Origin: Tepidiforma thermophila
Lineage (GTDB): Bacteria; Chloroflexota; Dehalococcoidia; Tepidiformales; Tepidiformaceae
Assembly: GCF_002563855.1 (NCBI RefSeq)
Contig: NZ_PDJQ01000001.1
Coordinates: 310,001-374,000 of the forward strand
Direction of reading: 5' to 3'
DNA length: 64,000 nucleotides
Part shown: piece after piece, positions 42,316 to 50,779 of the stretch
Layout of the letters: the number at the start of each line of letters is the position of its first letter
How positions within the stretch are numbered: position 1 is the stretch's first letter
Translations under genes and position numbers: made by a program
The notes under the pieces: generated by a model
What the model was told of the DNA's origin: nothing
Databases searched by the model: none
The model's input: only the letters and a program-made list of their open reading frames with translations

Positions 42316-42699
42316 ATGGCGGCAACGATCCTCGTCGTCGATGACGATGACCCGGTGCGGGTGATGCTGGCCCGGCTGCTGCGCACGCACGGCTTTACGG
42401 TGCTGCAGGCGGCACATGCGGCCGAGGCGCGCGCGATCCTCGAGCGGGAGCCGGTCGACCTGGTGATCTCGGATATCGTGATGCCGGGGGAGTCGGGCAT
42501 GGAGCTGCGCCGCGCGGTGCTGGAGACGCGGCCCGACCTGCCGTTCATCCTGATCAGCGGCTACAGCGCGGAAGGGCCGGCCGAGTTCGCAGCACGGACG
42601 CCGCGGACGATCTTCGTACAGAAGCCGTTTGCGGCGGACCAGTTCCTGCGACTGGTGGAGGCGACGCTCGGGACGGGGCATCAGCGCTCCGGCAGCTGA
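42316..42699 (+). CDS. single-domain response regulator
   Basis: 127 residues, a receiver domain only. The acidic pocket is VVDDDDP, the phospho-acceptor Asp is in LVISDIVMPGESG, the Thr/Ser switch is LISGYS and the Lys is in VQKPF. No output domain is attached, so it acts by protein contact (CheY/Spo0F style). No histidine kinase is adjacent. ATG 42316 is preceded by GGAGG about 10 bases upstream. Confidence 0.92.
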   Translation: MAATILVVDDDDPVRVMLARLLRTHGFTVLQAAHAAEARAILEREPVDLVISDIVMPGESGMELRRAVLETRPDLPFILISGYSAEGPAEFAARTPRTIFVQKPFAADQFLRLVEATLGTGHQRSGS

Positions 42700-42796
42700 C
42701 GGGGCCGATCGGCCCCAGGATCATGTCCGAACGGATATCGCGTCGATAACCAGCGGCCCGGCATGCTCGGCGTGAACCCACGTGGAGGCAGGAGCG

Positions 42797-43228
42797 ATGT
42801 CCAATCTTGTCCGCTGGAATCCGTTCGAGGAGTTCGGGAGCCTGGTGCCGCGGGAGTGGCTGGCGCGGTTCGGGTTCCCGGCAGAGACGGCCTGGAGCCC
42901 GCGCTGCGACGTGACGGAGCGGGATGATGCGTTCGTGGTGCACGCGGAGCTCCCGGGCGTCGAGGCGAAGGACATGGAGGTGACGGTGGAGAACGGCGTG
43001 CTGACGCTGAAGGGCGAGAAGCGCTCGGAGCGGAAGGAAGAGGAGAAGGGCCGGACGTACAGCGAGCGGTTCTTCGGGTCGTTCGAGCGGCGGCTGGCGA
43101 TCCCGGAGAGCGTGGACGTCGACCGGATTGAGGCGAAGCTGAAAGACGGGGTGCTGGAGGTGACGCTGCCGAAGCGGGCGCCGGAGCCGAAGGAGCCCGG
43201 GCGGAAGATCGAAATCAAGACCGGCTGA
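42797..43228 (+). CDS. small heat-shock protein Hsp20
   Basis: 143 residues. The alpha-crystallin domain runs from CDVTERDDAFVVHAELPGVE through VENGVLTLKGEKR to the KDGVLEVTLPKR motif. The N-terminus VRWNPFEEFGSL is typical for the family. It holds unfolding proteins for DnaK. ATG 42797 was chosen for the GGAGG upstream. It lies near, but on the other strand from, the heat-shock operon. No CIRCE is seen before it. Confidence 0.93.
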   Translation: MSNLVRWNPFEEFGSLVPREWLARFGFPAETAWSPRCDVTERDDAFVVHAELPGVEAKDMEVTVENGVLTLKGEKRSERKEEEKGRTYSERFFGSFERRLAIPESVDVDRIEAKLKDGVLEVTLPKRAPEPKEPGRKIEIKTG

Positions 43229-43418
43229 GCCGGCGGGGCGCGCCGGGGCGCGGGAGGCCCCGGGGAGGGCAGCAGGAGTGGCAGCACTGGCGGAGCAGGG
43301 CAGGGAGAGCGGGTGGTTTGTCGACCGGGCGACGGGGCGGGTGGTGCGCCGCCCGCTCCCCGGGGCGCATACTGGAGGAGCGGGGCAACCGGCCCGCGCA
43401 GCAGAGGAGGCACCGATC

Positions 43419-43691
43419 ATGGCTGAGAACGACCTCGACCCGCGCGAGGACCTGAAGGCGGCGAAGGAGTTCATCCAGCACCTGCATCCGCTGAAAGCGA
43501 TCAAGGAGGCGCTCATGGAGGGTGCCGAGCTGCTGGACCCGGCGGAAGCCGACCCGCGCGCGATTGTGCCGGAGCCGGGCACGGTCTCGGAGGTGGCCGA
43601 GGGCGGCCCTGGCGGGAAGCCGCCGAAGCCGCGGGAGGCGCATCCGATGCCGGACGCGAAGGAGCTGGAGAAGGAGCACCGGGGGTATTGA
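43419..43691 (+). CDS. small hypothetical acidic protein
   Basis: 90 residues (MAENDLDPREDLKAAKEFIQ...), one amphipathic helix followed by a Pro/Gly-rich acidic tail ending in KEHRGY. No domain recognised. ATG 43419 follows GAGGAGG. It lies just upstream of the structured-RNA unit. Confidence 0.6.
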   Translation: MAENDLDPREDLKAAKEFIQHLHPLKAIKEALMEGAELLDPAEADPRAIVPEPGTVSEVAEGGPGGKPPKPREAHPMPDAKELEKEHRGY

Positions 43692-43733
43692 GCGGGGCCG
43701 CAGCATTTTCACGCTGAACCCGCAATTGACCCC

Positions 43734-43761
43734 TTGACAAGCCCGGCGGAGGGACTAGCCT
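43734..43761 (+). promoter_or_regulatory. promoter of the structured RNA unit
   Basis: TTGACA at 43734-43739, a 16-base spacer, and TAGCCT at 43756-43761. Transcription should begin near 43768. This is the best -35/-10 pair in the area. Confidence 0.65.
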
Positions 43762-43767
43762 GTAAGG

Positions 43768-44143
43768 TGAGGATGCGATAGGCGCCCGGTGCTGAAGAGG
43801 CCCGGTCTCCGCCGACTCGCAGAGACTCGAAAGGAGGGACGGATATGCGGAACAAGCTGCACGCCCTCTACGGAGTCTTCATCGTGCAGAGGCCCGGCCT
43901 GCAGTAGGCAGGCCGAACGCCAGCCGCCGCGGGCCCGTATCCACGGTGTTGCCCCAGGTGCCCGGGTGCAGATGAAGTCCAGTGCGATGCTGGCGCCCCG
44001 GATCGCTCCGTGAAGGAGCGGCAACGGATACGGACGTCCCGGCCGAACGGCGGCAACCTCCAGCCGGTGCAGCGCCCGGCGGCCGGCTGAGGAGGCGAAC
44101 GGATACCGGACAGGCCCCGCAGGCGCGGGGCCTGTTTGCGTTT
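43768..44143 (+). ncRNA. candidate structured RNA, about 375 nt, or long leader of the cupredoxin gene
   Basis: No protein gene fits this 500-base gap, but its predicted transcript is full of compensating helices. CTGCACG/CGTGCAG (43857-43863 with 43883-43889) encloses a UACG-tetraloop stem. GGCCTGC/GCAGGCC pairs 43896-43902 with 43908-43914. A long arm combines GCCGCC/GGCGGC (43923/44049), CCGTATCC/GGATACGG (43935/44026) and GTTGCC/GGCAAC (43948/44020), capped by GCTCC-GTGAA-GGAGC. CAGCCGG/CCGGCTG pairs 44061 with 44082. It ends in an intrinsic terminator. It does not match RNase P RNA, tmRNA, SRP RNA or 6S RNA in sequence. A 20-codon frame at 43845 with AAGGAGG before it is a possible leader peptide. 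Confidence 0.6.
44111..44143 (+). terminator. intrinsic terminator of the structured RNA unit
   Basis: CAGGCCCCGC (44111-44120), loop AGGC, GCGGGGCCTG (44125-44134), then TTTGCGTTT. This is the clearest rho-independent terminator in the window. It ends 47 bases before the next start codon, so it could also work as an attenuator for that gene. Confidence 0.85.
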
Positions 44144-44190
44144 CTGCCCGGGGAAGCGCATTCGGCGGAGACGCAGTAGGCTTGGTCGCC

Positions 44191-44646
44191 ATGCGACGGG
44201 TGGCCTTCCTGGCGGCGGTGCTGGCGCTGGCGGCAGCGGCGGCATTGCCCGGGGCGCGGGCGTACGAGGTGCAGACCGTCGAGGTCTCGGAGGGCGGCTT
44301 CAATCCGGCGGTATGCCAGATGAACCGGGAGTACCTGCGGTTCAAGAACGTGGGGAGCACGCCGCGGCGGGTGGTCTGGCGGCCGCCGACGCCGGGCGCG
44401 GAGCCGCTGTTCGACAGCGGCTGGCTCGCGCCGGGGGAGGTTTCGAACGCGGTGTACATGGGCTTCCCCGGGACGTTCCGGTTCGAGGATTTCGAGAACG
44501 CGGGCAATTTCGTCATCGTGAAGACGCCGGTGTACTCGGCGACCTGGCCGGTGGAGTGCTGGCCGGACCCGGCGAAGCGGCCGCCGTCGCCGCCGTGCAC
44601 GGGCGCAGCGCACTGCCTGCGGGTCCCGGGCGTGGCGATGGACTGA
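44191..44646 (+). CDS. secreted cupredoxin-like protein
   Basis: 151 residues. A signal peptide (VAFLAAVLALAAAAALPGARA) precedes a beta domain like the next gene's product (VEVSEGGFNPAVCQMNREYL, FKNVGSTPRRVVW), similar to cupredoxins. A standard type-1 copper set (His, Cys, His, Met) is not evident, but several Cys are present. ATG 44191 lies eight bases after a TAGGCT box, so it may have its own short-leader promoter besides read-through from the RNA unit. Confidence 0.65.
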   Translation: MRRVAFLAAVLALAAAAALPGARAYEVQTVEVSEGGFNPAVCQMNREYLRFKNVGSTPRRVVWRPPTPGAEPLFDSGWLAPGEVSNAVYMGFPGTFRFEDFENAGNFVIVKTPVYSATWPVECWPDPAKRPPSPPCTGAAHCLRVPGVAMD

Positions 44647-44754
44647 CCCGGGAGCGAACAGCGGCGGGGCCTTGACCGGGCGGTGACACGATCGCCGGGG
44701 CTGCGGTACGCTCGGGGAGCCCCGTGGCGGGGTGTGGGGGACCGTGGAGGTTCG

Positions 44755-45303
44755 ATGAGCGAACACCGCTTCCGGCCGCTGCTGGCGGCCATTGCGCTCG
44801 CCATGGCGCTCGCGGGCGGGCTGAGCGTGGCGTTCTTCGGCGCGACGACGGAATCAGCCTCGGCGTATGACCGGTACACGATCGAGGTGAGCCGGGAGGG
44901 GTTCAACCCGCGCACCTGCCGGATCAACCGGGGCGACGAGATCCAGTTCCTGAACGTGGACACGGTGCCGCTGCGGGTCTACAAGCCGGGGCACGGCGGG
45001 CTGCCGGCCGACCCGGATTTCGTGCTGCAGCCCGGGGAACGGTCAACGGTGTTCAGCTACACGGCGGGCACAACGGACCGGTACTACACGGACGGCGGGC
45101 AGTCGGTGGAGGTGCTGACGCCGCCGCGTTCGAACACATGGCAGACGTCGTGCGCGAAAGAGGCCCCGACGCCGACGCCGACGCCCACGCCGACCGCGAC
45201 GCCGGTTGGCGGGCCGCCGGGGAGCGGCCTGCCGCCGAAGCCGGCGCGCTGCTGGGGGAACGGCTGCGCCGTCATGCCGAACCTCGCCACGGACGGGGAG
45301 TAA
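44755..45303 (+). CDS. secreted cupredoxin-like protein
   Basis: 182 residues. A signal/anchor (LLAAIALAMALAGGLSVAFF) is followed by a cupredoxin-like domain (YTIEVSREGFNPRTCRINRG, DEIQFLNVDTVPLRVY, PGERSTVFSY), a PTPT linker and a Cys-containing tail. It is a paralogue of the preceding protein (shared EVS-EGFNP-C core). ATG 44755 follows GTGGAGG. Copper ligands are not certain. Placement beside PCuAC and SCO genes supports a link to copper. Confidence 0.75.
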   Translation: MSEHRFRPLLAAIALAMALAGGLSVAFFGATTESASAYDRYTIEVSREGFNPRTCRINRGDEIQFLNVDTVPLRVYKPGHGGLPADPDFVLQPGERSTVFSYTAGTTDRYYTDGGQSVEVLTPPRSNTWQTSCAKEAPTPTPTPTPTATPVGGPPGSGLPPKPARCWGNGCAVMPNLATDGE

Positions 45304-45388
45304 CCGGCGGGGCCGGGCGGGCGCGTGCTGACGTGGAACGGCCCGGGAGCGGGGCTGCTCCCGGGCCGCATGGCATCCGCCGGGACGG

Positions 45389-45991
45389 CTACCGGGCGGG
45401 GGTTGGGGAGCCCATGCCGCTCATGCCGCCCATGCCGCCAGGTGGCGTCGAGTTGCCCATGCCGCCGCCGTGGCCGTGGTTCATGTCGGGGCTGGAGCCG
45501 GCGGCCTTCTTCACGGGTGCGGTGATCGTGATTTCGCCCGCCTCTTCAAACTTCAGGGTGATTTCGACGGTCTCGCCCTCCTTCGGTTGCTGCTTCAGGT
45601 CCATGAGCATGACGTGGTAGCCGCCGGGCTTCAGTTCGACCTGGCCGTTGGCGGGGACGGGGAAGCCGCCGGGCTTCTCCTGCATCTTGCTGGTGGCGCC
45701 TTCGGTGATGACCTCGTGGAGCTGGACCATGCCGGCGATGGGCGACGAGGCGCTGACGAGGGTATCGGCCGCGCCCTTGCTTTTGATGGTCATGTAGGCC
45801 GCGGTGACGTCGGTGGTCGTGGTGCGGACCCAGGGGTCGACGATGGTGAGGTCGCCGAGTGTGAATTGCTGCCCGGCACCTGCGGGCTCGTCATCGTCGT
45901 CATCGCCGCCGCAGGCTGCGGCGGCCAGCGCGGCGAGGAGGGCGACGAGCGCCATGAGGATGAAGGGGACGCGGGTGCGGTAGATGTTCAT
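45389..45991 (-). CDS. copper chaperone PCuAC family lipoprotein
   Basis: 200 residues. The lipobox is AAAACGGDDDDD. The domain has the PCuAC core (DPWVRTTTTDVTAAYMTIKS, MVQLHEVITEG, GGYHVMLMDL), giving the Met/His ligand set for Cu(I), plus a His/Met/Gly-rich tail (MNHGHGGGMGN) that may bind more copper. It passes copper to SCO and the CuA site of cytochrome oxidase. Its ATG at 45991 overlaps the SCO stop, so it is the last gene of the copper operon. Confidence 0.93.
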   Translation of the reverse strand: MNIYRTRVPFILMALVALLAALAAAACGGDDDDDEPAGAGQQFTLGDLTIVDPWVRTTTTDVTAAYMTIKSKGAADTLVSASSPIAGMVQLHEVITEGATSKMQEKPGGFPVPANGQVELKPGGYHVMLMDLKQQPKEGETVEITLKFEEAGEITITAPVKKAAGSSPDMNHGHGGGMGNSTPPGGMGGMSGMGSPTPAR

Positions 45992-46632
45992 TCGGAGCGG
46001 AATCCTTTCTTGACGAGGAGTGGGAGGTCGTTGAGCCATTCCTTCTGCCCCATGCCGGAGGGGTAGACGGTGTAGGCGTAGTTGTCTTTGGTGAAGGCCA
46101 TGACGTAGGCGGCGTGGTTGACGGCGTAGTTTCCGCCGCCGAGGTCGGTGCGGCTGGCGGGCTGGAGGCCGAGGGCGACCTGGAACTGGTCCATGAGGTC
46201 GCGGGTGCCGGTCAGCCCGATGAAGTCGGGGTCGAAGGTATCGAGGTACTGCTTGAGCTGCTCGGGCGTGTCACGCTCCGGGTCTGCCGTTGCGAAGACG
46301 ACCCTGACCTGCTTGCGGATGTCGGGGTCGAGCTTCTTGAGCGCCTCGCTGATTTCGTAGAGGTGCGTGGGGCAGATGTCGGGGCAGTGGGTGTAGCCGA
46401 CGTAGAGCAGCGTGACGTAGCCTTCGGTCTCCTTGCGGAGGTCGAAGGGCTGGCCGTTCTCGTCCATGAGGACGGCATCGGGCTTTTCGATGGGCGGCGT
46501 GACGATCGCCCCCATGTATTGCGCGTCGCCGGCCGCGCTGTCGTCGTCATCGCTGGAGCAGGCGACGGCTGCGGGGACAAGCGCGAGAGCGGCGAGGGCG
46601 AGGGCGAGGGTGCGCCAGGAGATCCGGGGCAT
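45988..46632 (-). CDS. SCO1/SenC-family copper/redox lipoprotein
   Basis: 214 residues. A lipoprotein signal ends in AVACSSDDDD. The thioredoxin-fold SCO domain carries the copper-binding CPDIC Cys pair (YTHCPDICPTHLY) and the His in NHAAYVMAF. SCO proteins load the CuA centre of cytochrome c oxidase with PCuAC. The ATG 46632 lies 100 bases after the upstream lipoprotein gene; its stop overlaps the PCuAC start. Confidence 0.93.
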   Translation of the reverse strand: MPRISWRTLALALAALALVPAAVACSSDDDDSAAGDAQYMGAIVTPPIEKPDAVLMDENGQPFDLRKETEGYVTLLYVGYTHCPDICPTHLYEISEALKKLDPDIRKQVRVVFATADPERDTPEQLKQYLDTFDPDFIGLTGTRDLMDQFQVALGLQPASRTDLGGGNYAVNHAAYVMAFTKDNYAYTVYPSGMGQKEWLNDLPLLVKKGFRSE

Positions 46633-46732
46633 CTGCTAGTTCCTTGGAGGGGTATTCCACATTCGAGTGTAGGGCTGCGTGACCTCGCTGGCTGCGGCCG
46701 AGCGGCCCGCCGGGCGGGGCCAGCGGCCCGGC

Positions 46733-47194
46733 TCAGTGCCCGTGTGCTGGTCCCTTGACCCCGGCTTTCTCGTAGAGCCAGCCCCAGGCGGCATCGGAGA
46801 ACTCATGCTGGGCGTCGTGGGCCTTCTTCGCGGCGGCGCCGGCCTTCGCGAGGTCGGGGCTGTCGCCTTCGAGGGCAGCAGCGAGGTCGCCGAGGATGCC
46901 GGCGAGGGCGTCGGCCTTCGGCTGGAGCTCGGCGGGCCAGGCGGTGGCCTTGACGACGGCCTGGCCTTTGAGCGCGGCCGTGCGGGCCGTGGCCGGGACG
47001 GTGCGGTCTTTGTTGATGGCGTCGTCGATGTCGTGGTAGCCGGCGCCATCGAGGAAGGTGACGGCGGCGAGGACGGCGGCGGTATCGCCGGCGTGCTCGT
47101 CGTCGTCGCTGCCGCCGCAGGCCGCGGCAAGCGGGAGGATGAGGAGCGCGGCGAGGCCTGCGACGAGGAGCCGCGCGGCTGAGGTCCGAAGCAT
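46733..47194 (-). CDS. lipoprotein of unknown function in the copper operon
   Basis: 153 residues. The signal (RLLVAGLAALLILPLAAAC) ends in a lipobox with GGSDDDEHAG after Cys. The mature part is helical (AVLAAVTFLDGAGYHDIDDA, DALAGILGDLAAALEGDS) with His at both ends (GVKGPAHGH). I recognise no family. It lies in the copper operon between a membrane protein and SCO, and may be a metal-binding accessory. Confidence 0.7.
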   Translation of the reverse strand: MLRTSAARLLVAGLAALLILPLAAACGGSDDDEHAGDTAAVLAAVTFLDGAGYHDIDDAINKDRTVPATARTAALKGQAVVKATAWPAELQPKADALAGILGDLAAALEGDSPDLAKAGAAAKKAHDAQHEFSDAAWGWLYEKAGVKGPAHGH

Positions 47195-47238
47195 GCAGGT
47201 TCCCTCGCGAATCTGGGGCGCGGCGGGCGCGCCGGGTA

Positions 47239-47634
47239 TCAGCCGGTGGCGGGCGCGAGGGCGGTGCGGCGGGGCGGGCCGGGCTCCGGGGCAGGCAGGT
47301 GCTGGAGGGCGAGCCGCGTGGTCGGGGCCCGGACCGGCAGGAGCGGCCCGCCGGGCAGGGCCAGGGCGATGGCCGCGGCGAGGAGGCTGACGGCGAGGGC
47401 GAACGACCCGGGGCCGCTCGAGCATTCGGCAGCGTCGGCGTGGCAGTGCTGGTGGTGGTCGCCGGCCGCGGTTTCGCCGCTGGCGAACGGCAGCGCCAGC
47501 ACTGCGGCGGTGCCGGGAAGCGGGATGGCGACCGCGGGCCAGTGGCCGAAGTAGGTAAGGGTCGGCAGCAGCGCGACGAGCAGCACGGCTGCGAGGCGCG
47601 GATGGGCGCGGGCCTTCCCCTGCGGGTTGTGCAC
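47239..47634 (-). CDS. hypothetical membrane protein with a His/Cys cluster
   Basis: 131 residues with three hydrophobic stretches (LAAVLLVALLPTLTYF, LPGTAAVLALPFAS, ALAVSLLAAAIALALPGG). A polar loop DHHQHCHADAAEC between spans could bind copper. The start is GTG 47634; no strong ribosome site is seen. It is 44 bases before the lipoprotein gene and probably first in the copper operon. Confidence 0.55.
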   Translation of the reverse strand: MHNPQGKARAHPRLAAVLLVALLPTLTYFGHWPAVAIPLPGTAAVLALPFASGETAAGDHHQHCHADAAECSSGPGSFALAVSLLAAAIALALPGGPLLPVRAPTTRLALQHLPAPEPGPPRRTALAPATG

Positions 47635-47708
47635 GAGGTCAGGATGGCAAAAGCCGGGGCATCGTGCCAGCGCGGGGCGGCGGGTTCCCCGCGGGGCGGG
47701 TGGTGTCG

Positions 47709-47737
47709 TAGACTGCCGGGCACCCTGTCATACAGGG
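47709..47737 (+). promoter_or_regulatory. -10 box with small palindrome before the SDR gene
   Basis: TAGACT at 47709-47714 could be the -10 box. CCCTGT-CAT-ACAGGG at 47723-47737 is a perfect short palindrome placed between promoter and ribosome site, where an operator would act. Confidence 0.4.
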
Positions 47738-47757
47738 AATGTACGGAGGGGCACTCG

Positions 47758-48621
47758 ATGAAGAATCTGCAGGACCGCGTCGCCGTGGTCACCGGGGCGT
47801 CGCGGGGGATCGGCACGTACATTGCGAAGGAGCTGGCGAAGGAGGGCTGCCACGTGGTGCTGGCGGCGCGGACGGTCCCGGCGCTGGAGGGGCTGGCGGA
47901 GGAGATCCGGGGGATGGGCCGGCGGGCGCTGCCGGTGGCATGCGACGTGGCCGATGCGGACAGCCGGCGGTCGCTGGTGTCGGCGGCGGTCGCGGAGTTC
48001 GGGCGGATCGACATCCTGGTGAACAACGCCGGGATCGAGGTGACGGCGCACTTCGAAGACCAGGACGACGAAGAGCTGGACCGGATTATCCGGGTGAACC
48101 TGATTGCGCCGATGCAGCTGACGCGCCTGGTGTTGCCGGGGATGCTGGAGCGGAAGCGGGGGCACATCGTGAACATTTCCTCGCTGGCGGGGAAGGTGCC
48201 GGTGCCGTACTCGTCGCCGTATGCGGCATCGAAGGCGGGGCTGATCGCGTTCACCGAGGGGCTGCGGGCCGAGCTGCAGGGCACCGGGGTTTCAGCGAGC
48301 GCAATCTGCCCGGGCTTCGTGGCCGATGCGGGGATGTACGCCGACTGGGAGCGGGAGACCGGGACGCGGGCCTCGTTCCTCGCCGGGACGGTGAAGCCGG
48401 AGCGGGTTGCGCGCGATGTGGTGAAGGCGATCCGGAAGAACCGGCCGGAGATGCTGCAGTTCTGGCTGCCGGCCCGGCCGACGGCGGTGCTGGCAGAGCT
48501 GGCGCCGGGGATGTTCGAGAAGATCTACCCGATTTTCGGGGTGAAGAAGACGTACGAGAAGATTGCCGACCGGCGGCGCGAGGAGAAGCGGAAGGCGCAG
48601 CAGGGTGCAGCCGCCGGCTGA
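47758..48621 (+). CDS. SDR-family oxidoreductase
   Basis: 287 residues. The cofactor motif TGASRGIGTYIAKE is near residue 13, NNAGIE follows, and the catalytic set is ISSLAG with YAASKAGL. The C-terminal extension (FGVKKTYEKIADRRREEKRK) is longer than in FabG and basic. GGAGGGG precedes ATG 47758. It is divergent from the copper operon; the substrate is unknown. Confidence 0.92.
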   Translation: MKNLQDRVAVVTGASRGIGTYIAKELAKEGCHVVLAARTVPALEGLAEEIRGMGRRALPVACDVADADSRRSLVSAAVAEFGRIDILVNNAGIEVTAHFEDQDDEELDRIIRVNLIAPMQLTRLVLPGMLERKRGHIVNISSLAGKVPVPYSSPYAASKAGLIAFTEGLRAELQGTGVSASAICPGFVADAGMYADWERETGTRASFLAGTVKPERVARDVVKAIRKNRPEMLQFWLPARPTAVLAELAPGMFEKIYPIFGVKKTYEKIADRRREEKRKAQQGAAAG

Positions 48622-48633
48622 GGCGCGCGGACG

Positions 48634-49374
48634 TCAGCCGGCCTGGCGGGCGACGGCTTCGGCTGCGGCCCGGGCGGCTTCGGGGTCGCCGAGGTAGCGG
48701 GAGCTGACCGGCCGGAAGTGCTCGTCGAGTTCGTAGACGAGCGGGATGCCCGTGGGGATGTTCAGCTCGGCGATCGCCTCGTCGCTGATGCCGTCGAGGT
48801 GCTTGACGAGGGCGCGGAGGCTGTTGCCGTGGGCGCCGACGAGGACGCAGCGGCCCGCGCGGAGGTCGGGGACGATCGCGTCGTACCAGTAGGGAAGCAT
48901 GCGGGCGACGACGTCCTTCAGGCACTCGCTCGCGGGGAGGAGGTCGGGCGGGAGGGCGGCGTAGCGGCGGTCGAAGCGGGGGTGGCGCTCATCGCCGGGG
49001 TCGAGCGGGGGCGGGGGGACGTCGTAGCTGCGGCGCCAGGCGAAGACCTGCTCGGGGCCGTAGCGCTCGCTGGTTTCCTTCTTGTTGAGGCCCTGGAGTG
49101 CGCCGTAGTGGCGCTCGTTGAGGCGCCAGTGGCGGCGGACGGGGATCCAGTGCTGGTCCATGACATCGAGGGCGATGTTGACGGTTTCGATGGCGCGGCG
49201 GAGGAGGGAGGTGTGGGCGACGTCGAAGGCGAGGCCTGCGTCGCGCATCAGTTCGCCGGCGCGGACAGCCTCGGCGCGGCCGGTGTCGGAGAGGGGGACA
49301 TCGTGCCAGCCGGTGAAGCGATTTTCGCGGTTCCAGGCGGATTCGCCGTGGCGGAGGAGGACGAGGGTGTACAT
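48634..49374 (-). CDS. gpmA: 2,3-bisphosphoglycerate-dependent phosphoglycerate mutase
   Basis: 246 residues. The phosphorylated His is in [10 protein letters not shown] (residue 9), the second His in [10 protein letters not shown], and the dPGM signature [16 protein letters not shown] is complete. It interconverts 3- and 2-phosphoglycerate in glycolysis and gluconeogenesis. It follows purA by 17 bases on the same strand. Confidence 0.96.
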   Translation of the reverse strand: MYTLVLLRHGESAWNRENRFTGWHDVPLSDTGRAEAVRAGELMRDAGLAFDVAHTSLLRRAIETVNIALDVMDQHWIPVRRHWRLNERHYGALQGLNKKETSERYGPEQVFAWRRSYDVPPPPLDPGDERHPRFDRRYAALPPDLLPASECLKDVVARMLPYWYDAIVPDLRAGRCVLVGAHGNSLRALVKHLDGISDEAIAELNIPTGIPLVYELDEHFRPVSSRYLGDPEAARAAAEAVARQAG

Positions 49375-49391
49375 GGCGCGTTCTGCCCGGG

Positions 49392-50696
49392 CTAGAGGAT
49401 AGGATTGACGATGACGGCCTGCTCGCGGGCGGGGCCGACGGAGATGAGGTCGACGGGGCATTCGAGGAGGTCTTCGACGCGCCGGATGAAGGCCTGGGCC
49501 TGGGGCGGCAGGTCGTCGAAGGAGCGGACGTGGGTGGTTGGCGTCTGCCAGCCCGGGAGCTCTTCGTAGACGGGGCGGACCCGCTCGAGTTCGGACTCGC
49601 GGGCGGGGAAGGTGTCGATGATGCGGCCGTCGAGTTCGTAAGCGGTGCAGATTTTGATGGAGGGGAGGGCATCGAGGACGTCGAGGCGAGTGAGGGCGAC
49701 GGCGGAGAGGCCGTTGAAGCGCACGCTGTAGCGGGCAGCGACGGCATCGAGCCAGCCGATGCGGCGGGGCCGGCCGGTGGTGGTGCCGTATTCGCCGCGG
49801 CCGAACTCTTTGCCGTGGTCGCGGAGCTGGTCGGCGGTGCCGTCGAACAGTTCAGTGGGGAAGGGGCCGTTGCCGACGCGGGTGCAGTAGCTCTTGAAGA
49901 CGCCGACGACGCGGCTGATATCGGTGGGACCGATGCCGACGCCGAGGGCGGCGCCGGAGCTGGAGCTGGAGGGGACGGAGGAGGTGACGTAGGGGTAGGT
50001 GCCGTGGTCGAGGTCGAGGAGTGAGCCCTGGGCGCCTTCGAGGAGGACGTACTCGCCGCGGCGGTGGGCTTCGAGGACGATCTCCTGGACGTCGCCGACG
50101 TAGGGGCGGAGGCGCTGGCCGTATTCGATGTACCGTTCGAGGCAGTCGCGGAAGTCGATCGGCTCGGCACCGTAGACGCCGGTGATGACGCGGTTCTGGT
50201 AGGCGAGGGCGGCTTCGATACGGGGGACGAGGTCGTCGCGGCGGAGGAGGTCGCAGATGCGGATGCCGCGGCGGGCGACCTTATCGGCGAAGCAGGGGCC
50301 GACGCCTTTGCCGGTGGTGCCGATGGCGTGGGCACCGCGGGCCTGCTCGTCGAGCTGATCGAGGAGGCGGTGCCACGGCATGATGACGTGGGCGCGGTCG
50401 GAGACGACGAGGCGGGAGGTATCGATGTTCTTCTGCTCGAGGCCTTCGATTTCGCCGAGGAGGACCTCAGGGTCGACGGCGACGCCGTTACCGATGACGC
50501 AGGTTTTTTCGGGGTAGAAGATGCCGGCGGGGACGAGGTGGAGTTTGAACTCGCCGAGTTCGTTGACGATGGTGTGGCCGGCATTATTGCCCGCGGAGTA
50601 GCGGGCGACGACACGGGCTTTGCGGGCGAGCAGGTCGACGATGCGGCCCTTGCCTTCGTCGCCCCACTGGCCGCCGACGACGACGACGATGGGCAT
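49392..50696 (-). CDS. purA: adenylosuccinate synthetase
   Basis: 434 residues. The GTP-binding loop is [14 protein letters not shown], followed by the active-site Asp/His region (NNAGHTIV), [14 protein letters not shown] and the IMP-binding segment [12 protein letters not shown]. It joins IMP and aspartate in AMP synthesis. It is co-oriented with gpmA; the upstream dppC-like gene ends 83 bases before it. Confidence 0.98.
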   Translation of the reverse strand: MPIVVVVGGQWGDEGKGRIVDLLARKARVVARYSAGNNAGHTIVNELGEFKLHLVPAGIFYPEKTCVIGNGVAVDPEVLLGEIEGLEQKNIDTSRLVVSDRAHVIMPWHRLLDQLDEQARGAHAIGTTGKGVGPCFADKVARRGIRICDLLRRDDLVPRIEAALAYQNRVITGVYGAEPIDFRDCLERYIEYGQRLRPYVGDVQEIVLEAHRRGEYVLLEGAQGSLLDLDHGTYPYVTSSVPSSSSSGAALGVGIGPTDISRVVGVFKSYCTRVGNGPFPTELFDGTADQLRDHGKEFGRGEYGTTTGRPRRIGWLDAVAARYSVRFNGLSAVALTRLDVLDALPSIKICTAYELDGRIIDTFPARESELERVRPVYEELPGWQTPTTHVRSFDDLPPQAQAFIRRVEDLLECPVDLISVGPAREQAVIVNPIL

Positions 50697-50779
50697 CAGA
50701 CAGACTCCGGGCCCCCGTTTTCCGGAGGCCCGTTGGGGAATTGTACCCGGGAATGCCCGGTGAGGCGAGCGGGGATGGC

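Noticed and set aside
43768-44143. RNase P RNA, tmRNA, SRP RNA or 6S RNA
   Set aside because: Length would fit the first two, but the conserved RNase P core, the tmRNA tRNA-like end and tag frame, and the SRP tetraloop domain are not present.
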